A stretch of DNA of 64,000 nucleotides from Branchinecta lynchi (Eukaryota > Arthropoda > Branchiopoda > Anostraca > Branchinectidae), in assembly GCA_023053575.1 (NCBI GenBank), contig JAKZAP010000001.1, positions 21,222,533-21,286,532 of the forward strand. Direction: 5' to 3'. The notes under the pieces are model-generated. The model had not been told where the DNA came from, made no database searches, and saw only the letters and a program-made list of their open reading frames with translations. A program made the position numbers and the translations under genes. Below are positions 55,148 through 64,000 of the stretch, one piece after another. How positions within the stretch are numbered: the first letter of the stretch is position 1; each line of letters starts with the position of its first letter.

Positions 55148-55750
55148 TCAGAAGTGTATCCTATCTCCTCTATCAGCAATACATTGGCCTATCACGCTTG
55201 CAACGTTTGTTCTCTTTGCGTGACATATCAGGCGCCGGGTCACGATTTCCGAGGAGCTTATTTGTCCGAGACAGGTTATGCAAATCATGCAGAGGCGTGA
55301 TTTCGCTGGAGAGACGGCGTCCCTGGTCTCGTGACGGACGGTGGTTTGAAGTGCTTGGGCGGGGGGGAATACCCCAAAATGTACTTGTCGGAAATATAGC
55401 TCGGCTGAGACAAACGGTTTAGAAACAAGAAACCTGCTGCACCATATCCTGAAAACTAAACGAATTTCAAGAAACCAGTTTGCGAAAGGTAAAGGTCGTG
55501 CATAATAACAGGAACTCGCTGGAGAGCTAGGTCCCGTAGCAGCTTCTAAGGACTGTGTAGCAAGAAAACGCCAATGAGCGACGCAGGCGAAAATTGTTTG
55601 GATCTGTATGTTTTCTAACAAAAAGTTAACTACTTCAGTTTTAGGTTTTAGAAGGGCCCATCCCCCAAACTGTAAGCCGGAACAGAGCGTACTACAAAAG
55701 GCGCCGCATGCGAAAATTTTGGAACTCTCACAAGTCAAAGCAAGGGCCAC
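55148..55750 (-). CDS. 200-codon open frame of unknown nature
   Basis: This is the second-longest uninterrupted frame in the window outside the satellites, in DNA less AT-rich than average. The translation is cysteine- and serine-rich with hydrophobic stretches (CGAFCSTLCSGLQFGGWALL, FANWFLEIRLVFRIW). I recognise no domain. A 74-codon plus-strand frame overlaps it, so the open length may be chance or an unrecognised repeat. Not supported by splice sites. Confidence 0.25.
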   Translation of the reverse strand: MALALTCESSKIFACGAFCSTLCSGLQFGGWALLKPKTEVVNFLLENIQIQTIFACVAHWRFLATQSLEAATGPSSPASSCYYARPLPFANWFLEIRLVFRIWCSRFLVSKPFVSAELYFRQVHFGVFPPAQALQTTVRHETRDAVSPAKSRLCMICITCLGQISSSEIVTRRLICHAKRTNVASVIGQCIADRGDRIHF

Positions 55751-55899
55751 CTATTATAGATCAGCTATTTCCAACAGTGTGAGACATTTAACTAAAATCC
55801 TGTACATGACGGTGCGCGCCGCTTCAACTCGACCCTTTCCAAATAAAATGACTATCCGAAACAGAACTGAAACAAAGAGTAGCCTGTGCTGTACCCCAT

Positions 55900-56600
55900 G
55901 TTAAACAAAGGTTTAAAATTTTTCTTACCGTTTTACAAAATAAACAAGTTGGGATTGGGTGGAAAAGTCACTGAGTGTTTGCTGACCCTCTCCCCTTCCC
56001 ACTCTTATATTTTGTGCTCCTTCGGGTTGGTGTCACCACTTGGATTTTCCAGGGGGCCCTCAACTACCGAGGAAAAAATCGCAAAGTGACGCCTCGATTC
56101 GACGCCATGTTACAAAGATATTTAGCGTGCCTTGAAGACATTCGATCCTTGAACAATGGGTCATTATATCGAATTTTAAAAAGTTCAGTTTTAATGAGTG
56201 ACCTTGGTCAGCTGATGTGTCGCAACAGATTTCACAATTCCGATGTTTTTCCTGGGTAGCTCTGGGCCTCCTTGGAAGGCCAGGGGGCAGCCCCCCCCCC
56301 CCCCCGCCCCCAAATGACGCCTACTTTGCCAAGATTGTCATCCAAGAAAGAGGCTAAAAACAGCCGCGGACGTGCGTAATTTTTTGTAAGCAATGCTTAG
56401 TTGTAAAGTGGTAAACTATCTCAGAACATCTGAGCAGAAACACTATTTAGTACAAGGTGTCCTTTAAGCATAGAGCCATACTGGTTGGCTGTGGCACGTC
56501 TCGGCTATCAGTCAACTCGCAATAGACTAACCGTTGTTTCGCGGTAAGGTGGTAAGTGAATTGCGCTATTTTTATTATTTTGTGTCACTTTTCGACCGAA
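55900..56600. other. Unassigned DNA
   Basis: A run of about 14 C occurs at 56290. No exon or repeat structure is recognised apart from the element end at 56440. Confidence 0.3.
56440..56475 (+). repeat. Isolated end of the TTAA-type element
   Basis: ACTATTTAGTACAAGGTGTC then CTTTAA resembles the right end at 47880-47909; no left end is visible. Confidence 0.3.
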
Positions 56601-56654
56601 CTTTCCAGCATTCAAGTTACGAAGAAAATAGTTGCGTTTTTGCTGATACCATGA

Positions 56655-57365
56655 TATCTGATACAACTGTAACTGAAACTGGAATTGTGGGCTTTTAGTG
56701 GAATATAAATTTGAAAATGCTGGAAAACGTTTATCGGGCCCTTTCTTGATTGAACAAACACAGTTTTGGATTTTGGGATTTTTTTTCGAGTATAATTATG
56801 TTGTTTAGTTAGTGTGTACATATTATTATTGTTATTGGTGGTTTCGGGTTGGGTGTGAGTAGGGTAAAGGAAAAGAAAAGGGAAGGCTACAATGAGAAAG
56901 GTGTGTTATCCCTGATCATAGGCGAATAAAAGTTATGGCGCTCCCGCACAGGACAAGGTTGTCCTTCGTTGGACCGTTATGTATGTTTTTTTCTAATGAA
57001 TGATAAATAATAGAAATTGAATTATAAGTACAAATGTTTGCTGCATCAAACCTTGTCCCATCGTGACGGGGTCCCACAAAAGAAGGAAGGGACCAAAAGG
57101 AAAGACTAGATCAGGATTTTGTATTTTGTCGTTGCAGTTACTGCCCGACGCTACGGTTACTTATGCAAACACGACAATAGAAGGAATGCACCGCATCCGA
57201 CGAAAACGGATATCTCTCATCATTATCGGAAAAAGTAGAATGAAGAACTTAACATCACAAGGTATGGGATTTTTGGTGGTCTTTGGTGACATTAGAAACT
57301 TGAAATTCTGGAAAACGTTTCTCCGACCATTTCTTGAAGGATCAAACACAGTTTTTGGAACAGAA
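56655..57365. repeat. Diverged duplication, about 0.6 kb apart
   Basis: The block near 56710-56770 (AATTTGAAAATGCTGGAAAACG, ..CCTTTCTTGA..AACAAACACAGTTTT) matches 57295-57357 (AACTTGAAATTCTGGAAAACG, ..CATTTCTTGAAGGATCAAACACAG) at roughly 80 percent. The second block lies inside the 150-codon frame. Confidence 0.5.
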
Positions 57366-57515
57366 GTATTTGTTCAAAAATACTTAGACAAAATTCCTTG
57401 TTTTAGCTATATTCCTGCCGGACGATTTGACGATTCTCCAATAAGACAATACAAGTTCAAGAAGAGCTACGAGTTCATTCGGCACTTGTTAAGAGTAGGT
57501 GGTACTAGAAAGTAG
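57063..57515 (+). CDS. 150-codon open frame, unrecognised
   Basis: Begins MTGSHKRRKGPKGKTRSGFC, basic throughout, and ends RHLLRVGGTRK at 57515. It overlaps the diverged duplication described for 56655-57365; in the other copy the frame is broken. No domain, no splice evidence. It may be part of an unclassified repeat; a short intronless gene is less likely. Confidence 0.2.
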   Translation: MTGSHKRRKGPKGKTRSGFCILSLQLLPDATVTYANTTIEGMHRIRRKRISLIIIGKSRMKNLTSQGMGFLVVFGDIRNLKFWKTFLRPFLEGSNTVFGTEVFVQKYLDKIPCFSYIPAGRFDDSPIRQYKFKKSYEFIRHLLRVGGTRK

Positions 57516-57529
57516 AAGAGAACTTCACA

Positions 57530-60450
57530 AAACACCCCGCCATCCAAAAATGCAGTTCGGACCTAGAATTAGGATATCCAGTTTCACTCAAGTCTGGAAA
57601 TTTCCGACATCTCCAAGCCATCGCCAACCTTCCAAGTTTCAACCAAGAAATCCACTCGCTATGTCCCTAGAGGTGCCCAAGGTTTCCGGTACCCCCTACC
57701 AACCCCCATACACCGTGACCGAATCTGGTTCGGGCTCCTAACTGGATCATCTGAAGCATTTTCTCTTACCACCTATCTTTCACTCGAATCTGAGCACTTT
57801 CTGGGGAAATTCCGGTAAATATCCCCCCCCCCACCGTGGTCGGATGCGGTTCGAACCTTAAAATATGTCATCTAAGGCATATCGTCTGTGTACCTTTCAA
57901 GTTTCATTCAAATCACTCCACTTGTTTGACCCTTATGCGAGCCACACAGTTTCCGGGACTCCCCCCTCAACTCCGCCCACCGTTGCTCGGAAACATAAAT
58001 GTCGCGCATCTCTGACTTATCCTGGTCACGTCCATCAAGTTTGACTGGAACTGAAGCAGAGCCTATCTGCAAATATCCGAGTCCCGCTCCCCCGACCCCC
58101 CACCTTGGCAGGATCCTGTCTGGATGCCAAATAAAAAATCAAGGTCGCATAAGCTCGGCAGTGGCCAATTTGCATGCTATTATGTATATCTGTTTGGATT
58201 TTGTGCATGTCAAATCTTTTTACAACCCTACATGATGGTCGGATCGGGAAACGACTATTCTCAAGTCAGTCTGTTCGGATCCCTGATATGTCTTCCAAGT
58301 TTTTATCGTCCTAGAACATCAGGAACTTGCGGGATCGCCAGAATTAAGCCCCCCCCCCAAACTCCCCCACACTGTCCGAATATGGTCCGGTTATGTCAAC
58401 GATGTATCTAGGACTTGCGTTTGTTCTTGCCACCAAGTTTCATCCCGATCCCTCTACTCTAACACGCCTGACAAAGTTTCATCGTCCTACAACATCAGGA
58501 AGTACCGAACTCGCACGATCACTAGAAATCAGGACCCCCCCCCCTCCCCAATTCCACCATAGTGCCCGAATTTCGTATTATTGTATCAATGACGTATCTA
58601 GAACTTGTGCTTGTTCTTCCCACCGAGTTTCATCGCGATCCCTCCACTTTAGGCGTTTCCAAAGATTTCCGGTTCCCTCCTCCAACTGCTCCTAACGTCA
58701 CCAGATCCGGTCCGGATTTCCAATGGGACATCTGATGGTCGGATCGAGGAAACGATATTCCCAAGTCAATCTGGCCGGGTACCTGACAAGCCTGCAAAGT
58801 TTCATTGTCCTAGCACATCAGGAAGTACCGAACTCGTGGGGTCACTAGAAACTCGTTCCCCCCTCCCCAACTCTCCCCCCCCCCCCCACAGTGACCGGAT
58901 CCGTCCCGGCTATGTCATTCGCGTATTTAGGGCTTGTGCTGGTTCTTCCCACCAAATTTCATCCCGAACTGTCCTTTCTAAGCGTTTCCAAAGATTTCCG
59001 GTTTCCCCCTCCTACTCCTCCCAATGTCACCGGATCCGGTCCGGATTTAAAATGGGGCGTCTGAGACACGAGGTCTTTCTCACTTTCCAGATTCCCCCTC
59101 TCCAGATGGTCGGATCGGGGAAACGACTATTCTCAAGTCAATCTCTTCGGGTCCCAGACACGCCTACCAAGTTTCATCGTCCTAGACGTCAGGAAGTATC
59201 GAACTCACCCGCTTACTCGATATCCGGACCCCCCCCCCCCTCCAACTCCCCTACAGTGCCCGAATCCCGTCCTATTATGTCAATGACGTATCTAGAACTT
59301 GTGCTTGTTCTTCCCACCAAGTTTCATCCCGATCCCTCCACTCAAAGCGTTTCCAAAGATTTCCGGTTCCCTCCTCCAACTGCTCCCAACATTACCGGAT
59401 CCGGTCCGGATTTCCAGTGGGACATCTGAGGCACGAGGCCTTTCTAAATATCAAGTTTCATTTAAATCCGATAACCCGTTCAGTAGCTGAGCTTGCCACT
59501 ACATTCCGGATTCCCCACCCCTAGACTCCCCCACGATGATCGGGGAAACGACATTCTCAAGTCAATCTACTCGGGTACCTGACAAGCCTGACAAGCTTCT
59601 TCATCCTAGCACATCAGGAAGTATCGAACTCGTGGGATCAACAGAAACAAGGACCCCCCCCCCCCCAACTCTCCCGCAGTGACCGGATTCGTTCCGGTTA
59701 TGTCATTCACATAAGAAGGACATGTGCTTGTTCCCGAACCCTCCGCTCTAACCGTTTCCCAATATTTCCGGTTCCCCCCTCCGACCCCCCCCCCCCCCGC
59801 CCAGTGTCACCGGATCCGATCAGGACTTAAAATGGGGCGTCTGAGACACGAGGTCTTTCTATAGGCTATATCAAGTTTCAATTAAGATCCGATCACCCGT
59901 TCACAAGTTAAGAATACCTCACTTCCGGATTCCCCCTCCCTCCTCCCCCGTATGGTCGGATCGGAGAAACGACTATTCTCAAGTCAATCTGTTCGCGTCT
60001 CTTACACGCCTGCCAAGTTTCGTAGTCCTAGCACACCAGGAAGTACCGAACTGGCGGAATCACTAGAAATTCGGATCCCCCACCCCCCAACTCCCCCACA
60101 GTGAACGGATCCGGTCCGACTATGTCAATCACGTGTCTACGGCTTGTTCTTTCCGCCAAGTTTCATCCCGATCTTTCCACTCTAAGTGTTCCCCAAGATT
60201 TCAGGTTCCCGCCTCCAACTCCCCCCGATGTCACCGGATCCGGCCCGGATTTAAACTGGGATGTCTGAGATACAAGGTCTTTCTATATATCAAGCTTCAT
60301 TGACTTCCGATCATCCGTTCGTAAGTTAGAAATACCTAACTTTTATGGATCCCCCTTCCTCTCGCCCCCCCCCCCCTCAGATAGCCGAATCGGGGAAACG
60401 ACTATTCTCAGGTCAATCTGTTTGGGTCCCTGACATGCCTGCCAATTTTC
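57530..60450 (-). repeat. ~430-bp satellite, second array, opposite orientation
   Basis: The block AGCACATCAGGAAGTA (inverse of the TACTTCC mark) recurs near 58497, 58817, 59190, 59625 and 60047; spacing from 370 to 435 bp, with a shortened unit at the left. Each unit carries CCAAGTTTCATCCCGATCC, TTTCCGGTTCCC, a C-run with CTCC, GTCACCGGATCCGGTCCGGA and CTGAGACACGAGGTCTTTCT. Units are closer to each other than to the 21-kb array. The long frames in it are artefacts of C-rich repeats. Confidence 0.85.
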
Positions 60451-60539
60451 ATCGTAAATATTCTTTGAGCCCAAGCTGACTCTGAAACATTTATTCAAAC
60501 AATGTTTATAACGGATACGTCAGCTACGATTCTTTATCA

Positions 60540-60592
60540 GCGATATTTCGGACCTTCTTGGCAAGGGTCCTCGTCAGGCTGTCAATCCTCTG
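60540..60592 (-). ncRNA. Hammerhead-like ribozyme core (Penelope-type)
   Basis: On the minus strand CTGACGA (60577-60571), then stem II GGACC..GGTCC with an inner hairpin (CTTGCCAAG), then GAAA (60549-60546). The next bases TATC-GCT-GATA can close a short stem III. The CUGAnGA and GAAA boxes are both intact, but the base preceding the expected cleavage site is A, not the canonical U. Probably a decayed ribozyme; Penelope-like retroelements carry this motif, but no coding part is present. Confidence 0.45.
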
Positions 60593-60689
60593 GTTCAACT
60601 TTGGGGAAGGAAACAAACCTGTAATAAATAACTGAAGCTTGTACCGACTATAAATATCTTATTAAAGTAAATTATCTTCAAATACCACT

Positions 60690-61120
60690 GTAGTGAAAAA
60701 ACTAGTCCTGAGATTTAATTTTTGACACGGACGCTGTTTTTGCTTCACGATTGGGGCGATGACAGGAAAGGTTTTTACCTGCATTTTGGTCAACTTCGTT
60801 TTTTTTTTATTAATAAGGGGCTGAAAACTTAAATATTATTTTATTAATAACCTCGTTCTACGTTTATATTATGGAGTACTCGCCTGTATCTATTACTTTG
60901 AATAATTATTGCACGGAAAAACTAGTGCTGAGATTTAATTTTTGACACGGCTGCTGTTTTTGCTGCACGGTTGGGGCGACGGCAGGAAACTTTTTTTTCT
61001 GCATTTTGATCAACTTCGGTTTTGTTGTTAATAAGGGACTGAGGCTTAAATTTTCTTCCCCTAATATCCCCGTTCCACGTTTCGGGTAGGGAGTACTCGC
61101 CTGTATCTCGGTTAATGCCT
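60690..61120 (+). repeat. 220-bp tandem duplication
   Basis: Two units (ACTAGTCCTGAGATTTAATT at 60701; ACTAGTGCTGAGATTTAATT at 60921) each end GGAGTACTCGCCTGTATCT. The second abuts the next GGGATCCC element. Confidence 0.8.
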
Positions 61121-61125
61121 GCTCG

Positions 61126-62199
61126 TTTTTGGGATCCCAAAACGTAAGTGGAGGGATACCTATGACATCGCAAAAGTTGTCCGTCTGTCCGTCCGTCTGT
61201 AAGCACGATAACTCTCGAAGGGAATGAGATATTTTGATGAAACTTGGTGTGAGGATTCGTTGGGTCGTCGGACCAGTCAAGTTCGTAGATGGGCTTTGTA
61301 GCCCTACATTTATGAGTGGGGGAGGGGTTTCAAATTAAGGGGCAAACAAAATATTTTGAAACAGCTAATGTGATAGTCGATTATGGGGTAAGAAGACATG
61401 CTGAACACGATGGTGAAAACCATTTTGTCATCAAACAAGTAGGTCGCCCGGAATCTGCCCAAAACCGGAAAGTTTGTTAGAAGTAAAAGTTTCATTTTAA
61501 GTTGATTAGATGTTCGATTTAGGGGTAGGAGGACACGCTGAACACGGTGGTGAAAACCATTTTCTCGACGGACAAGTAGTTCGTCCGGAATCCGGCCCAA
61601 ACCGGAAAGTTTGTTAAAATTGAAAGTTTTAGTTGAAGTTGATTAGATGTTCGATTTAGGGCAAGAAGACATGCTGAACACTTATGTGAAAACAATTTTC
61701 TATCTGGACATGTAGTTCGCCCGGAATCCGGCCAAAACCGGAGAATTGGTAGAAGTTAAAGTTCTATTTCTAGTTAATTAGATTACCGATTTAGGGGTAA
61801 GAAGAGATGCTGAATCCGTGTGTGACAATCATATTTTACCCGGACATATAGTTCGACCGGAATCCGGCTGGAGTCGGAAAATTTGTTTTAAGTTAAATTT
61901 TTATTTGAAGTTGATTAGATGTTCATTATTGGGGAAAGAAGATACCCTGAGTTCATTTTTTAGCTTTCTTTTTTTCGCCGGACAATTAGTTCTGGAGTTT
62001 GGCCGAAATCAGGAAATTGGCGGTAGTGGCAGGAAGTTTTTCTCAGATGATTAGCTATTTGGCCTTAATCTGTTTCTGAATTTTAATTTTAAAAATGTTC
62101 AAGGAGTCTGGCGATGACTGGATCTGGCTAAGACAAGACCCAGCTGTCTGGATCAGATATTGAATTTTTGGTATCCCATCGAAACCTTTGGTTTTGTTT
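61126..62199 (-). mobile_element. GGGATCCC-family element, copy 9, complete
   Basis: Starts TTTTTGGGATCCCAAAACG, with the conserved block and GTCCGTCTGTCCGTCCGTCT, then about five ~138-bp units (GGAATCTGCCCAAAACCGG, GGAATCCGGCCCAAACCGG, ..), and ends TTTTTGGTATCCCATCGAAA, CCTTTGGTTTTG with one base changed in the palindrome. Confidence 0.85.
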
Positions 62200-62349
62200 C
62201 TTTATCTCAACGGGTTCTCGAATGGTTTGATGGAGTCCGGTGCACGTTGCAAGAATTTGGGCTTTTTCAAAATATACTGAATGGGATGGGTTTTCGAAAA
62301 TATGTCTGCAAGTGCAGATTTGAAAGTATAGTTATGACGGTGTCCGTTG

Positions 62350-62397
62350 GAGAGGGCGTGGTCAGTTTCTTTTTCAAGAAATTGACCACGCCCTCTC
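62350..62397. repeat. 22-bp-stem hairpin
   Basis: GAGAGGGCGTGGTCAGTTTC then TT, a 4-base loop, and the inverse with one mismatch. No obvious target duplication. Could be a collapsed MITE or a source of small hairpin RNA. Confidence 0.75.
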
Positions 62398-62908
62398 GAC
62401 GTTCGTAGTTTTGGTGTACTTTCGTTTCATTATGAGAATACAGTGTACCGGTTTATTTGTCCACATCAATACACTGAACTTTCATTATGAAATCGAAAGT
62501 ATGCCAAACTACAGTGAATTACATTCGCAAAAATGCAACTTTTAACTGGTTTGCAGAATCTAGAGGATAAAAACAAACCCCGATTCGTTGACGAAACAGA
62601 CTTCCGCCCGATAGGAACGCTATATCTTTTCCAGGTGTAGCATATGCAAACACATCTGAAAGGTTTCTATCTTCCTCAATCTTCACCAGCAACCTTGCCA
62701 CCAAATCACCAAATTAGGTCCAAGTCTCAATACGCGACAGAAGATGCTATACACAGCAATTGAAGAACGAGAAGTTCGCTCTCAGAATAACCAGAGTAAT
62801 ATAAGGGAATAATCGAGAAATCACATAACCTTGATGTCAGAATCCTGAATCTTTTTTTGTCCGATATTATTTATCGGGGGGTGGAGCTTCGTATGTTGCC
62901 TCTTGCAG

Positions 62909-63024
62909 TATTGCCTCCAAATGTTACGTCCAAGGAAAAGTGATGAAGCAGTCAGAAAAGGCGGGAAGTTCAAACAGTGCTGATTCTGAGGATTATACAA
63001 CTGGAAACGACTTTTTAATGTCAG
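62909..63024 (+). CDS. Candidate coding exon of an unidentified gene
   Basis: A good acceptor (GTTGCCTCTTGCAG) ends at 62908. The open frame reads IASKCYVQGKVMKQSEK, then AGSSNSADSEDYTTGNDF and LMS, to a donor-like GTCAGA at 63025 (weaker than GTAAG). The composition (acidic, serine-rich, low complexity) looks like a disordered region of a real protein. Partner exons were not found. The frame also extends upstream without a stop for about 10 codons, so the boundaries are uncertain. Confidence 0.33.
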
Positions 63025-63344
63025 GTCAGATTTGCAATATGAAGCTTATATTATCACGACCCTTCATAAAGACGGTTAAGCCCAAGGGAATGCGGCGTTG
63101 ATGACTCATGGGAGCAATTAAGCAACTTGAACATTGAAGCATAGACCTAATTGGCATGCATTTAGTTCAGATTCAAGAGGATCAGTGTGGATCATTTTAT
63201 TTTGGTCTTCTCAGGAATGTAAAGAATCGCTTCTAGAAAAGGTATTAAGCTTTAAGGTATTTAGTTGTCGAAATGTACTCAGTGAGTTATTATGGTTTGT
63301 TTTTAAGTTGGACCCTCTGAAAAAATTTAGTTCATATCATTTTC

Positions 63345-63815
63345 TGTTGCGAAACACAGTAGGCTGTAAAGTATTTCCTAATTTTAAATTAACGATTGCT
63401 GATTGTAAGAAACCATTCAAGACGTCTCAGTTTGTGCAAACGACTTATTCTTCTTGGTCAAAAATCTATATCATTATCTCGGGTAGTTGCACTTTACATC
63501 TGGCTAAATTTGTCGTTGTCAGTCCGCTTTTTCATCAACCTTTTTTTTACATTATCATGTTTTTACATCGTTCAAATTCGAATTTTGGGCATAGTTGGCG
63601 TACTATGCCCAAAGAGTTGATATGTTTTGCTTTAAGTTGTACTCTGTGTGCAAACATTACACAATAACACATAACATTTCTCGGATAGTTGCGAAAAACA
63701 GTTGGCTTGAAGTATTTCCTAATTTGTACGATATCATTCAAAACGTCTACATTTGAGATAACAACTTATTATTTTTGGTCAAAATGTATATCATTATCTC
63801 GGGTAGTTGGCTAAA
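63345..63815 (+). repeat. Diverged duplication in AT-rich DNA
   Basis: GTTGCGAAACACAGTAGGCT.., TTGGTCAAAAATCTATATCA and TTATCTCGGGTAGTTG at 63345-63490 are repeated as GTTGCGAAAAACAGTTGGCT.. and TTATCTCGGGTAGTTG at 63687-63810. A hairpin (TTTGGGCATAGT..ACTATGCCCAAA) lies between, near 63582-63611. The 177-codon frame over this DNA (63134-63667) is not treated as a gene. Confidence 0.5.
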
Positions 63816-64000
63816 TGTTTCATTATTTATCCTATTAAAAGTCTTTTTTTCATGACTATAATCTCTATGGCCGTAGAGATTACATGAATGTTTTTGTGTC
63901 ACTTCTCCAGAGACGGATATTCTACCTGACTTTCTAAGCCTACAGTAAAAACATTTGGAAGCATGTCCCTTCCTTCTTTTTAACTTGTAGTATTCACTCC

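Noticed and set aside
55240..55340. ATGCAAATCA octamer and GC-rich block, considered as an snRNA gene or promoter
   Set aside because: No U1, U2, U6 or 5S core sequence follows; the octamer alone is not enough.
58836..59429. 197-codon plus-strand frame
   Set aside because: Same satellite in the opposite orientation; repeated peptide blocks such as FHPDPST mirror the repeat unit.
63134..63667. 177-codon frame
   Set aside because: AT-rich, Phe/Ser/Leu-biased translation over a diverged duplication; another frame is also open there; no motif or splice support.

Overview
This window looks like a gene-poor, repeat-dense stretch of an invertebrate animal genome. Coding exons are short, bounded by GT-AG splice sites and separated by kilobase introns. 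Most of the DNA is fragments of non-LTR retrotransposons, small DNA transposons with inverted ends, and tandem arrays. There are no operons, tRNA or rRNA genes, CRISPR arrays or bacterial signals. Hairpin-ended elements with tandem-repeat cores, CR1/Jockey-like LINE fragments and hammerhead-like Penelope remnants suit a marine invertebrate, but I cannot name the phylum.

Host genes. (1) A minus-strand gene starts at 4332 and leaves the window at position 1. Two coding exons (4192-4332 and 1-186, both phase 0) give 109 residues of an unrecognised protein. (2) A plus-strand gene has five coding exons (32222-32366, 44819-44903, 49359-49469, 52063-52192, 54611-54706). All intron phases agree and the exons join into one 188-residue protein with a cysteine-rich, probably zinc-binding C-terminal half. 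From memory it resembles the Pinocchio (smell-impaired 21F) family; that assignment is a hypothesis. (3) A weaker plus-strand exon candidate lies at 62909-63024.

Layout. 0.2-4.2 kb: intron of gene 1 with LINE remnants and a GGGATCCC element. 4.3-17.1 kb: nested small transposons, including a 3-bp-TSD family, a foldback element with a 9-bp TSD, and a GGGATCCC element split by two TTA-targeted insertions. 17.2-23.9 kb: MITEs flanking a ~430-bp satellite and a ~150-bp array. 24-32 kb: dispersed repeats and a CR1/Jockey-like reverse transcriptase pseudogene (27.97-29.1 kb). 32.2-54.7 kb: the five-exon gene, whose introns hold palindromic MITEs, five GGGATCCC elements or parts of them, an array with 29-bp inverted ends, three LINE fragments, a TTAA-type MITE and a hAT-like MITE. 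54.7-64 kb: unique-looking DNA, the second satellite array in opposite orientation, another GGGATCCC element and AT-rich sequence.

The repeats form readable layers. Older elements are interrupted by younger ones, so empty sites can be reconstructed and target-site duplications read directly. No intact transposase or reverse transcriptase gene is visible, so every mobile element here appears non-autonomous or dead.
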